Positions 25,254 through 33,542 of a DNA stretch of 64,000 bases are shown here, one piece after another (position 1 is the first letter of the stretch; each line of letters opens with the position of its first letter). The translations under genes were made by a program, and so were the position numbers. Under the pieces are notes generated by a model. The model did no database searches, was not told where the DNA came from, and worked only from the letters and a program-made list of their open reading frames with translations. The DNA lies in contig NZ_FOOQ01000001.1 in the NCBI RefSeq assembly GCF_900113245.1, forward strand, positions 806,001 through 870,000, given 5' to 3'. The stretch comes from Halopelagius inordinatus. Lineage in GTDB: Archaea > Halobacteriota > Halobacteria > Halobacteriales > Haloferacaceae.

Positions 25254-26291
25254 ATGCGAAAGCGCGTGTACTTCGGCGTGGCGATCGCCGCGCTCGTCTT
25301 CCTCCTCGTGCAACTGGGCGCACTCGCGCTCGTTCCGACCTTCTACGAGCAGGGCTACCAGACCGTCGAGGACCCGACGGACCCGGCGAACAGCGTCGTC
25401 TACATCGGTGCCATCCTCGTCGCGACGGCCGTGATGCTCGCGGCCTTCAAGTTCGACTTCGACTGGGCCGTCCGCGCACTCGTCGTCTTCTCCAGCGCGT
25501 GGCTCTCGTGGTACGTCTTCTCGTCGATACTCCCCGCCGTCCCCGCCGCCGCCGGGGCCGCCGTCGTCGCCGTCGCACTCGTGGCGTACCCCGAGTGGTA
25601 CGTCATCGACACCGCGGGGGTGTTGATGGGCGCGGGCGCGGCCGGGCTGTTCGGAATCAGTTTCGGCCTCCTCCCCGCCATCGTTCTTCTGACCGCGTTG
25701 GCCGTCTACGACGCCATCAGCGTCTACGGGACGAAACACATGCTCGACCTCGCGGAGGGCGTGATGGACCTCCGCATCCCCGTCGTCCTCGTCATCCCGA
25801 CGACGCTGTCGTACTCGCTTCTCGACGACGACTTCTCCGGGGCGAACGACGTTCACGACGGCGCGAAAGCGGACGCACCGACGGGCGAGGAACCGGTCAC
25901 CGCCGCCGACAGCGGTGGTGACGCCGCGGTGACAGACGGCGACGGAGCGGTGACCGACGACGGAGACGACGCTCCCGCCGAAGACGACGACGGCGTCCGC
26001 GACGCCTTCTTCATCGGACTCGGCGACGCCGTCATGCCGACGGTGATGATAGCGTCGGCGGCGTTTTTCTCTCCGGCGAACTCCCTCGGCGTCGGCGCGC
26101 TCCCCGCGTTGAACCTCCCGGCGCTCACGTCGATGGTCGGGACGTTCGCCGGACTGTTCGTCCTGCTTTGGATGGTGCTGAAAGGTCGGGCGCACGCCGG
26201 ACTGCCGCTTTTGAACGGCGGCGCTATCGGCGGCTACCTGCTCGGGTCTCTCGCGGCGGGCGTCCCGATACTGACCGCAATCGGTCTCTGA
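25254..26291 (+). CDS. Presenilin/signal-peptide-peptidase-family intramembrane aspartyl protease
   Basis: 345 aa polytopic membrane protease. Catalytic motifs are VYDAISVY (Asp153) and GLGDAVMP (Asp258); the third motif GLPLLNGG (about 317-323) corresponds to the PAL element. Between the two aspartates lies a long, very acidic cytoplasmic loop (191-250), as in presenilin homologues of halophiles. About nine helices in total. Substrates are unknown; these enzymes cleave membrane segments such as leftover signal peptides. It follows srp19-gar1 at 46 bp and may be in the same transcript. Confidence 0.88.
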   Translation: MRKRVYFGVAIAALVFLLVQLGALALVPTFYEQGYQTVEDPTDPANSVVYIGAILVATAVMLAAFKFDFDWAVRALVVFSSAWLSWYVFSSILPAVPAAAGAAVVAVALVAYPEWYVIDTAGVLMGAGAAGLFGISFGLLPAIVLLTALAVYDAISVYGTKHMLDLAEGVMDLRIPVVLVIPTTLSYSLLDDDFSGANDVHDGAKADAPTGEEPVTAADSGGDAAVTDGDGAVTDDGDDAPAEDDDGVRDAFFIGLGDAVMPTVMIASAAFFSPANSLGVGALPALNLPALTSMVGTFAGLFVLLWMVLKGRAHAGLPLLNGGAIGGYLLGSLAAGVPILTAIGL

Positions 26292-26314
26292 CTCGCCGCC
26301 GACTCGGCTTCGCC

Positions 26315-26821
26315 TTACTCCTCTTTCGGTCCCGCGCCCTCGCGGACGTGGACGGCCATCCCCGTCTCGAAGTCGAGCATCGCGTCCGCGGACAACTCCG
26401 CTCGGCCCGTCGCGAGGACGGCGTCGTCGGGCGTCACGACGGCGACTTCGTCGCCCGGGCGAATCTCGGGGTCGACGTCCGTGACGAACTTCGCGAACGC
26501 GTTCTTGCCGTCGCGGACGAACGGTTCGCTCTCCTCGCCCACCACGACTCGGTTCGCCGGGGGCGCAAGCGCCGTCACAAGGCGGACGCCGCCCGCGTGT
26601 CCGAGCGTGAACCGGCCGTCCGTTCCGTAGGAGACGAGTCGCCCCTCGGGCGCGCGTATCTGTCGCGGCCGACCGCTGGTGGAGCGAGTCACCTCCAACC
26701 GCGCTTCGTCGTCTCTCGGAAAGAGGGCCGTCCCCGCACCGGCACCGAACTGGTAGTCGGCCACCGTCCGCAGGTCGGCGAGCGTTCGGTCGCCGCCGGT
26801 CTCTCCGCTGTCGTCGCTCAT
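26315..26821 (-). CDS. PUA-domain protein
   Basis: 168 aa. An N-terminal region LADLRTVADYQFGAGAGTALFP...GRPRQIRAPEGRLVSYGTDGRFTLGHAGG precedes a C-terminal PUA RNA-binding domain (EPFVRDGKNAFAKFVTDVDPEIRPGDEVAVVTPDDAVLATGRAELSADAML). The layout is the archaeal PUA protein related to archaeosine transglycosylase tails. Likely acts in RNA modification or translation. Stands alone and converges on the presenilin-like gene. Confidence 0.85.
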   Translation of the reverse strand: MSDDSGETGGDRTLADLRTVADYQFGAGAGTALFPRDDEARLEVTRSTSGRPRQIRAPEGRLVSYGTDGRFTLGHAGGVRLVTALAPPANRVVVGEESEPFVRDGKNAFAKFVTDVDPEIRPGDEVAVVTPDDAVLATGRAELSADAMLDFETGMAVHVREGAGPKEE

Positions 26822-26938
26822 GGTCGTCGTTCCCGCCGGTCCGTGAAGTCAGTCGCGGTCCGCCCTCATCCCGTGGTGATCGTTACCACGGGCGGTTTCG
26901 ACGGCAACCGATAACTGTCGGCTGTCGGAGAGTCGCGT

Positions 26939-27118
26939 ATGTCTGTGGACATGCGGCAGGTCGCAGTCGGGGCGATACTCCTTCTGGCGAGCAGCGTCTT
27001 CCTCCTCGAAACCGGCGTCGATGGGCGCGTTTCCGCCGGTATCGCGGCGTTCGCTGCTGCATCTCCCATCGTCGCGTCGCTCTGGGCGGGGCGGGACGCC
27101 GACGGCGCGGCGACCTGA
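26939..27118 (+). CDS. 59-residue membrane protein
   Basis: Short gene with ATG start and TGA stop, translating as MSVDMRQVAVGAILLLASSV...ASLWAGRDADGAAT. Two hydrophobic helices separated by a turn (ETGVDGRVS); codon use matches the host. A Met at codon 5 is an alternative start. No family is recognised. Confidence 0.6.
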   Translation: MSVDMRQVAVGAILLLASSVFLLETGVDGRVSAGIAAFAAASPIVASLWAGRDADGAAT

Positions 27119-27182
27119 CGCGCGAACGTGACAACGAGACTGTTCATTCACATTTAAGGACTGCCCCGCCGAATCGGACGAT

Positions 27183-28112
27183 ATGGCCGCAATAGCCGCC
27201 CTCCGCTCGACGCTCTCCGCCCTCCGCGGAAACCCCGTCCTGTTCCTCGCAGGACTGCTGTACGGTGCGATAATCCTCCCACAGACCGCGCTGCAACTCG
27301 CGGGCGTCTCGGTGGTTCCGACCCTCCTCCAGATACTCACGTTCTTCGTGACGCCGTTCGTCGTCGCCGGACTCCTCGGCATGGCCTCGGAGTCGCTCGA
27401 CGGTAACACGTCGTTCTCCACGCTCACCCGAGTCGGAAAAGAGCGATACGTCCCGCTTCTCGTCGGGAGCATCGTCGAGTTCGTCATCGTCTTCGGGTTC
27501 GGTATCATCGCCGCACTCGTCGCTATCGTCGCCGCAATCGGTCTCTTCGGAGTCGGCGGCGGCGCGGCGGCGGGCGGCGGAGCGATGATAGCCGTCGCCG
27601 CCGTCGTCCTCCTCGTCGTCCTCGCGTTCATGATTCTGAACTTCTTCATCCAGTTTTACTCCGTCGCCATCGTCGTCGGCGGGACGGACGCGCTCGACGG
27701 CTTCCGCGAGAGCTATCGACTCGTGCGCGACAACCTCGTCAGCGCGCTCGGTTACTCGGTCATCAACTTCGTCGTCTCGCTCGTGACGGCGATTCCGATA
27801 ACCGGGTTCGTCGTCTGGCAGACGTTCCAGAACCTCCCGCAGTTCCAAGAGGGCGCCGCGCCCGGCGCCGGTGCGGGTGCCGGGGCTGGTGCCGGTCAGA
27901 TGGCGTCGCTCGGCCTCTCGACGCAGGAAGTTCTCCTCGTCTCGCTCGTCTCGCTGGCGACGACGATGCTCCTCTTTACGTTCCAGCGCACGTACGCGAC
28001 GGCGTTCTACCGCATGCACGAACCCCGTTCGCGACCCGAGGACTTCGCCGAAACAGACGAGTTCGACGACACCGGCGGGTTCGACGACGACGGAGAAGAG
28101 TCGACGCTCTGA
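27183..28112 (+). CDS. Multi-helix membrane protein (glycerophosphoryl-diester-type DUF7847-like)
   Basis: 309 aa. Six to seven membrane helices, with SESLDGNTSFSTLTRVGKERYVPLLVG in the first cytosolic loop and GTDALDGFRESYRLVRDNLVSALGYSVINFVVSLVTAIPITGF in the second, a pattern shared by haloarchaeal proteins grouped as DUF7847 (from memory). A Gly/Ala low-complexity linker (GAGAGAGAGAG) and an acidic C-terminus (DEFDDTGGFDDDGEE) are present. Function unknown. Confidence 0.75.
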   Translation: MAAIAALRSTLSALRGNPVLFLAGLLYGAIILPQTALQLAGVSVVPTLLQILTFFVTPFVVAGLLGMASESLDGNTSFSTLTRVGKERYVPLLVGSIVEFVIVFGFGIIAALVAIVAAIGLFGVGGGAAAGGGAMIAVAAVVLLVVLAFMILNFFIQFYSVAIVVGGTDALDGFRESYRLVRDNLVSALGYSVINFVVSLVTAIPITGFVVWQTFQNLPQFQEGAAPGAGAGAGAGAGQMASLGLSTQEVLLVSLVSLATTMLLFTFQRTYATAFYRMHEPRSRPEDFAETDEFDDTGGFDDDGEESTL

Positions 28113-28120
28113 CGGCGAGA

Positions 28121-28618
28121 CTACAGCAGAAACGTCTCGGTTCGCTCGGACATGTCCAGAAACGAGTCCGCCTCCGCGATGAGTTCCTCGGCGGTGGACT
28201 CTTTGAACGCCATCACCTCGACGCGGACGCCCTCGTGACGCAGGTGCGAACAGAGACGAGAGAAGTCGCCGTCGCCCGTACAGAGGACGACGGTATCGAC
28301 GTGATTGGCGAGCGTCACGGCGTCTAACGCCATTCCGACGTCCCAATCGGCCTTCTTCGACCCGTCGCCGAACGTCTTTATGTCCTTTATCTTGGTCTCG
28401 AAGCCGATGTCTTCGAGTGCCTCGAAGAACCGCTCTTCGTCGGGCGAGTCCGCGCGGACCACGTAGGCGATGGCGCGCGTGAGCGCTCTGTCGGAGACGC
28501 ATTTCTCCAGCAGCGACGAGTAGTCGATGTTTCGCGAGTAGAGGCTCTGTGCCGTGTGGTAGAGGTTCTGCGCGTCCGCCAGAACGGCGACGCGTTGGCC
28601 GGGGTGAATCTCGGTCAT
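28121..28618 (-). CDS. NYN-domain (LabA/PIN-like) nuclease family protein
   Basis: 165 aa. NYN fold with acidic residues at VLADAQNLYHTAQ, KKADWDVGMALDAVTLAN and VVLCTGDGDFSRLCSHLRHEGVRVEVMAF, arranged like the metal site of PIN nucleases. Probably acts on RNA; the partner is unknown. Convergent with the membrane protein gene. Confidence 0.85.
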   Translation of the reverse strand: MTEIHPGQRVAVLADAQNLYHTAQSLYSRNIDYSSLLEKCVSDRALTRAIAYVVRADSPDEERFFEALEDIGFETKIKDIKTFGDGSKKADWDVGMALDAVTLANHVDTVVLCTGDGDFSRLCSHLRHEGVRVEVMAFKESTAEELIAEADSFLDMSERTETFLL

Positions 28619-28955
28619 ATCTCACTCGGGGGCGCGATACCTAATGAATGGTCGGGACGGAGAGACGACTCGTCCGTCGGTCCCCTCCCGTCGTCGCCGT
28701 CACACGGTGGCGGATGTTGCGCGCTACGCAAGCTATATTTGGGCACGGGCTAGTTTCTGGCGTGTGACGCGACCCACGTCGTCCCCGTCGGTTCACGGTC
28801 GGCCGGCAGCGACGCGTGGCGCTCTTTTGAAACCGAAAAAACGCGCACCCTGACGCTCTTGGCGGGAGTAGCGACCCCGTCTCGGGCGACTCTCGGCCGC
28901 GGTGCGCACCGGCGTTCGACCACACAACAACGCGGACAACTAGACACGACACCAC
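28619..28955. other. Intergenic region upstream of the dap cluster
   Basis: Contains the divergent promoters of the NYN gene and dapA. A TATA-like AGCTATATTT is at 28731-28740, which would give dapA a leader near 200 nt; an AT-rich GAAACCGAAAAAACG at 28829-28843 is an alternative. No gene is seen. Confidence 0.4.
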
Positions 28956-29882
28956 ATGACGGAACTCGACTTGACGGGAGTCTTCCCGGCGATGACGACG
29001 CCGTTCGATTCGGACGGCAGTATCGACCACGAAACGCTCGCAGACGACGTGCGACGCCTCGAAACCGCGGGCGTCGACGGACTCGTCCCCGTCGGTTCGA
29101 CGGGCGAGAGCGCGACGCTGACCCACGACGAACACGTCGAAGTCGTCGAGACGGTGGTCGACGCCGTCGAGGACGTGCCGGTCGTCGCGGGGTCGGGGTC
29201 GAACTCGACCCGCGAGGCGTTGGAACTGTCGCGGCGGTCGGCCGACGTCGGCGCGGACGCGCTTCTCCTCATCTCGCCGTACTACAACAAGCCCGAACAG
29301 GCCGGACTGCTCGAACACTACCGAACTATCGCAGACGAGGTGGACGTGCCGCAGATAGTGTACAACGTCCCCTCGCGGACGGGCAAGAACATCGAACCGG
29401 AGACGGCAGCCGAACTGGCCACCCACGAGAACATCGCGGGCTACAAGGCCGCGAGCGGCGACCTCGGCCAGATATCCGAAGTCGTCGAGCGCACCCGCGG
29501 CGAGGAGTTCTCGGTGCTCTCGGGCGACGACGCGCTGACGCTCCCGGTCATCTCGGTGGGCGGCGTCGGCACCATCTCCGTCTCCGCGAACGTCGAACCG
29601 GAACGGACGGTGGCGATGGTGGAGGCGGCCTTGGACGACGAGTTCGCCCGGGCGCGCGAACTCCACCACGAACTCGGACCGCTCAACCGCCACCTGTTCT
29701 CGGAGACGAACCCGATTCCGGTGAAGACGGCCATGGAGATGCGCGGGTACGCGCCGGGGACGCTCAGACCTCCGCTGACGGAGATGCGACCGGACAACGC
29801 CGAGGAACTCCGATACATCCTCGAGGGACTCGAAGAGACGCGCGAGGAGTCGTTGGACGCGGCGGCCGCGGAGGCCGAGTAG
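28956..29882 (+). CDS. dapA: 4-hydroxy-tetrahydrodipicolinate synthase
   Basis: 308 aa TIM-barrel aldolase condensing pyruvate with aspartate semialdehyde, first committed step of the diaminopimelate/lysine route. Motifs: GVFPAMTTPFDSDGSID, VPVGSTGESATL, LISPYYNKPEQAGL, YNVPSRTG, and the Schiff-base Lys in IAGYKAASGD. The next gene, dapB, starts right after the stop codon. Confidence 0.95.
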   Translation: MTELDLTGVFPAMTTPFDSDGSIDHETLADDVRRLETAGVDGLVPVGSTGESATLTHDEHVEVVETVVDAVEDVPVVAGSGSNSTREALELSRRSADVGADALLLISPYYNKPEQAGLLEHYRTIADEVDVPQIVYNVPSRTGKNIEPETAAELATHENIAGYKAASGDLGQISEVVERTRGEEFSVLSGDDALTLPVISVGGVGTISVSANVEPERTVAMVEAALDDEFARARELHHELGPLNRHLFSETNPIPVKTAMEMRGYAPGTLRPPLTEMRPDNAEELRYILEGLEETREESLDAAAAEAE

Positions 29883-30656
29883 ATGTCCGAGCGGGTTCGT
29901 CTCGCCGTCACCGGCGCGGCGGGGCGCATGGGTCGGGAGGTGCTCTCCGCCGCCACCGACCGAGACGACGTGGAGGTGGTGCTGGCGGCGAACCGAACGC
30001 CGGTCGAGGAGGTTGCGGGCGTTCCCGTCCGTCCGGTCGCCGAAATCGACGACCTGTTCGAGGAGACGATGCCGGACGTCCTCGTGGACTTCACCGGCCC
30101 CGAATCCAGCGCGGACTACGTCTCGGCGTGCGCCGACGCGGGCGTCGCCGCCGTCGTCGGCACGACGGGGTTCGGCGACGACGGACTCGCGACGCTCGAT
30201 TCGGCCGCCGACTCCGTCCCCATCCTGAAGGCGGCGAACTTCTCGCGCGGGGTGGCGGCGCTTCGCCGCGCCGTCCGCGAGGCGGTGGCGGCGCTTCCGG
30301 GGTACGACATCGAGGTGACGGAGACGCACCACAACGGGAAGCGCGACGCCCCCTCCGGAACGGCCAACGCCGTCTTGGAGGATATCGAGACGGTTCGCGG
30401 CGACGCCGAACGCGTCCACGGACGCGTCGGCGACCAACCGCGCGAGGACGGCGAAATCGGCGTCCACGCGCGGCGCGCGGGCGACGTGACGGGCGAACAC
30501 GAAGTCCTCGTCGCCGGGAACCACGAACTGCTCTCTCTCACGCACAGAGCGGGTGCCCGCGGCGTCTTCGCCGCCGGAGCACTCGACGCCGCCGTCTGGG
30601 TCGCGGGACGCGACGCCGGGCGGTACGACTTCGACGACGTACTCGACGAACGATGA
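29883..30656 (+). CDS. dapB: 4-hydroxy-tetrahydrodipicolinate reductase
   Basis: 257 aa NAD(P)H-dependent reductase. Nucleotide-binding AVTGAAGRMGREV, then VVGTTGF, ANFSRGV, the catalytic signature ETHHNGKRDAPSGTA, and the C-terminal dimer domain with HRAGARGVFAAGALDAAVW. Zero spacing to dapA and an ATGA overlap with dapD. Confidence 0.95.
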   Translation: MSERVRLAVTGAAGRMGREVLSAATDRDDVEVVLAANRTPVEEVAGVPVRPVAEIDDLFEETMPDVLVDFTGPESSADYVSACADAGVAAVVGTTGFGDDGLATLDSAADSVPILKAANFSRGVAALRRAVREAVAALPGYDIEVTETHHNGKRDAPSGTANAVLEDIETVRGDAERVHGRVGDQPREDGEIGVHARRAGDVTGEHEVLVAGNHELLSLTHRAGARGVFAAGALDAAVWVAGRDAGRYDFDDVLDER

Positions 30657-31498
30657 GCATGCAATCCGACGTAGACGACCTGTGGCAGCGATACCAAGAC
30701 GACGACCTGTCGGTCACGACGGCCGGGAGCGAGGAACTCGCGACGCTCGATGCGTTCCTCGAAGCCCTCGAAGCGGGCGACGTCCGCGCCGCCGAACAGG
30801 TGGGCGGGTCCGGCCCCGACGGGTGGGAGGTAAACGAGTGGGTCAAGCGAGGCATCCTGCTGAACTTCGGCCTCCGAGAGACGGAAGCCCGAGAGTACGG
30901 CGGCGTGGACTACCACGACGTACTCCCTCTCCGCGAGACGACCGACCTCGGCGAACGCGGAACGCGGAACACGCCGGACGGCACCGTCGTCCGCCGCGGC
31001 GCGTACCTCGGCCGCGACTGCATCATGATGTCGCCCTCGTTCGTCAACGTGGGCGCGCACGTCGGCGACGGAACCCTCGTCGATTCCTGCGACACCGTCG
31101 GCTCCTGCGCTCAGATAGGCGAGGGCGTGAAACTCGGCGCGAACACGCTCGTCGGCGGCGTCCTCGAACCCGTCGAGGACGCGCCGGTGATAATCGAAGA
31201 CGACGTCTCTCTGGGGGCCGGATGTCGCGTCACCTCCGGGTTCCACGTCGGCGAGAACACCGTCGTCGGCGAGAACACCCTCCTGTCGCCGCGCATCCCG
31301 GTGTACGACTTGGTGGAGGAGGAAGTCGTCTACGGCCACCTACCCTCGAACCGCCGGGCGTTCACGCGCTACGTCGAGTCCTCTCTCGGCGACCACGAAC
31401 TGTTCGCGGGCGGGGCGTTCAAACCCGCCGTCGTCGCTCTCGACATCGAAGCCGAGACGCTCGACAAGACGCGCAGAGAAGAGGCGCTTCGACAGTAA
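30653..31498 (+). CDS. dapD: Tetrahydrodipicolinate N-succinyltransferase
   Basis: 281 aa, start MSMQSDVDDLW overlapping the dapB stop (ATGA). Left-handed beta-helix hexapeptide repeats (GRDCIMMSPSFVNVGAHVGDGTLVDSCDTVGSCAQIGEGVKLGANTLVGG) follow an N-terminal helical domain with WEVNEWVKRGILLNFGL. Uses succinyl-CoA, so this organism follows the succinylase branch of DAP synthesis together with dapE at the end of the cluster. Confidence 0.95.
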   Translation: MSMQSDVDDLWQRYQDDDLSVTTAGSEELATLDAFLEALEAGDVRAAEQVGGSGPDGWEVNEWVKRGILLNFGLRETEAREYGGVDYHDVLPLRETTDLGERGTRNTPDGTVVRRGAYLGRDCIMMSPSFVNVGAHVGDGTLVDSCDTVGSCAQIGEGVKLGANTLVGGVLEPVEDAPVIIEDDVSLGAGCRVTSGFHVGENTVVGENTLLSPRIPVYDLVEEEVVYGHLPSNRRAFTRYVESSLGDHELFAGGAFKPAVVALDIEAETLDKTRREEALRQ

Positions 31499-31703
31499 CC
31501 CCGATACCGACTCGCACGACCATCGGTCGTGGCAATGAATGTCACTGACACCACGACATATATAGGGGGGAGACTTAGACGCCTCCGATGAACGGCACGG
31601 AGACATCCGCGAACGGTTGTAGTTCTCTCTTTCGCGGACGGTCCGTGTCCGGCCACTCGCGACCACATCGAAACCTGACCGAGCTACCGCGTTAGCACCA
31701 CTC
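31499..31703 (+). promoter_or_regulatory. Internal dap-cluster promoter region
   Basis: A 205-bp gap splits the cluster. ACATATATAGG at 31556-31566 is a good archaeal TATA element. It would drive the dapF-like gene, lysA and dapE separately from dapABD, with a leader of about 110 nt. Confidence 0.5.
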
Positions 31704-32237
31704 ATGAACGTATCTGACCGAACCATCTCGTACGAATCGTACCGAAGCCACGACCACGACTGCCGACTGCTCGCCGTCGACGCGGCCCAGGCCGTCCCCG
31801 ACAGGGGGGCGTTCGTCCGCGCCGCCTGCGAGTCCGAGGACGACGCGGACGGCGTTCTCTTTCTCGCACTCGAAGAGGGCTACGCCGAACCGCGCGTCGT
31901 CACGACGTTCGTGAACCCGGAGGGCGTCGTCGAACGCGTCGCGCCCGCCGCCGCCGGATGCGCCGCCGCGTGGGCCATCGACCGACTCGGCGAAGACACC
32001 GTCCTCCTCGACACGCAGACGGGGACGTACCGCGCAGTCGCCGACGGCGACGGCGTCCTCGTCGAATCGCTCTCCGAAGAGAAAGACAGGACGAACGCCG
32101 CCGTCGTCCGAGACGAGACCGAAGCCTCTCTGGCCGCGCCCGCACCCGCGCCGGACGGCGGACGATTAGGGCACTCGTCGCTGCCGGAAACCGAATCGAC
32201 CGTATCGGAGGAGCCCCGACCGGCGGACGATGACTGA
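31704..32237 (+). CDS. Degenerate DapF-like protein (N-terminal half only, catalytic motif lost)
   Basis: 177 aa in the place where haloarchaeal dap clusters carry dapF. Residues 8-112 still follow the DapF N-terminal domain: SYRSHDHDCRLLAVDA replaces the KYHGTGNDFVVVDA block, DDADGVLFLALEEGYAEPRVVTTFVNPEGVVERVA is clearly DapF-like, and LLDTQTGTYRA matches the IDTPAGTRRA block. The catalytic MCGNGARC motif is VAPAAAGC (79-86), so the first active-site Cys is Ala80. The whole C-terminal half with the second Cys is missing and replaced by an acidic low-complexity tail. Usual DapF is about 275-300 aa. The frame is intact and overlaps lysA by 8 nt, so it is still translated. It cannot be an active epimerase as such. 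Confidence 0.7.
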   Translation: MNVSDRTISYESYRSHDHDCRLLAVDAAQAVPDRGAFVRAACESEDDADGVLFLALEEGYAEPRVVTTFVNPEGVVERVAPAAAGCAAAWAIDRLGEDTVLLDTQTGTYRAVADGDGVLVESLSEEKDRTNAAVVRDETEASLAAPAPAPDGGRLGHSSLPETESTVSEEPRPADDD

Positions 32238-33495
32238 CCGAACTCCGACAGCCGACTCCGACGCCGACCCCGCGGTTCGTCGCCTCGACGACTGGGACGC
32301 GGCCGAACTCCGAAGCCTCGCGGACGAGTACGACACGCCCGCCTACGTGATAGACCTCGACCGAATCCGGCAGAACTACCGCCGCATCGCCGCCGCGTTC
32401 GACGCCGCGTTCGACGACCCGACGGTGATGTTCGCGGTGAAGGCCCACTCCGGGCGCGCGGTCATGGAGGCGCTCTTAGACGAGGGCGCGCCGATGGAGT
32501 GCGCCGCCGCGGGCGAGGTGTTCCGCGCGCTTCGGGCCGGTGCCGACCCAGACGAGATACAGTACACCGGCGTGAACCCTCCGGACGACGACTTGGACTA
32601 CGTCGTCGGCGTCTGGGAGGACGCGCCGGAGATGACGCTCAACGTCGGTGCCGAAGACAGCGTCGAACGACTCGCCGAACGCGGCTTCGACGGCCGACTC
32701 TGTCTCCGCGTCAACCCCGGCATCGCCGCGGGCCACCACGAGAAGGTAAAGACCGGCGCACATCCGAAGTTCGGAATCCCGTACGACGCCGTCCCCGACG
32801 TGGTCGAACGCGTCCGCGCGGAGTACGAGATGGACGTCGTCGGCCTCCACGCCCACGCCGGAAGCGGAATGCTCGACGAGGACATGGACGCTCACGCCGA
32901 GTACGTCGGCAAGATGGGTGACCTCGCCCGCGAGGTGGGTGACCTCGACTTCCTCGACATCGGCGGCGGGTTCGGCGTCCCCTACCGCGACGACGAGGAC
33001 CCACTCGACATCGACGCGGTGGCGGAGCGAACCCGCGAGGCGTTGGGCGAACTGGACGCGACGCTGAAACTCGAACCCGGCCGCTATCTCTTGGCGGACG
33101 CCGGATGTCTGCTCGCGACGGTCAACACCATCAAGGACACCCCGGAGACGACGGTGGTCGGCATCGACGCCAGCATGACGACGCTGATTCGTCCGGCGAT
33201 GTACGGCGCGTACCACGGCATCCGCAACCTCACGAACCCCGACGCGCCGGTCGAACCGCTCACCGTCGGCGGTCCGGTCTGCGAGAGTTCGGACACGTTC
33301 TGCCGCGACAGACCGCTTCCGCGCCCCGAACGCGGCGACACCGTCGCCATCGGTCACACCGGCGCGTACGGCTACGCGATGGCGAGCCAGTTCCACTCTC
33401 AGCCTCGTCCGGTCGAAATCGCGCTCGAAGGCGGCGAGGCGCGCGTCGCCCGTCGGCGCGAGACGTTCGACGACCTGGTGCGCTTAGAGGAGTAA
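32230..33495 (+). CDS. lysA: Diaminopimelate decarboxylase
   Basis: 421 aa PLP enzyme making lysine from meso-diaminopimelate. PLP Lys71 (VMFAVKAHSG), HAHAGSGM, LDIGGGFGVPYRDDE, EPGRYLLADAGCLLA, the CESSDTF active-site Cys region, and GAYGYAMASQFHSQPRP. Its start overlaps the end of the dapF-like gene. It normally requires the meso isomer, which needs a working epimerase somewhere in the cell. Confidence 0.95.
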   Translation: MTDRTPTADSDADPAVRRLDDWDAAELRSLADEYDTPAYVIDLDRIRQNYRRIAAAFDAAFDDPTVMFAVKAHSGRAVMEALLDEGAPMECAAAGEVFRALRAGADPDEIQYTGVNPPDDDLDYVVGVWEDAPEMTLNVGAEDSVERLAERGFDGRLCLRVNPGIAAGHHEKVKTGAHPKFGIPYDAVPDVVERVRAEYEMDVVGLHAHAGSGMLDEDMDAHAEYVGKMGDLAREVGDLDFLDIGGGFGVPYRDDEDPLDIDAVAERTREALGELDATLKLEPGRYLLADAGCLLATVNTIKDTPETTVVGIDASMTTLIRPAMYGAYHGIRNLTNPDAPVEPLTVGGPVCESSDTFCRDRPLPRPERGDTVAIGHTGAYGYAMASQFHSQPRPVEIALEGGEARVARRRETFDDLVRLEE

Positions 33496-33542
33496 CCGCG
33501 CGGTCCGGTTCTTTTTATATCGAAACGGAGCAACGTCTCCGT

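Noticed and set aside
28859..30652. Plus-strand frame extending dapD upstream
   Set aside because: Lies out of frame over dapA and dapB; dapD begins at the ATGA overlap.
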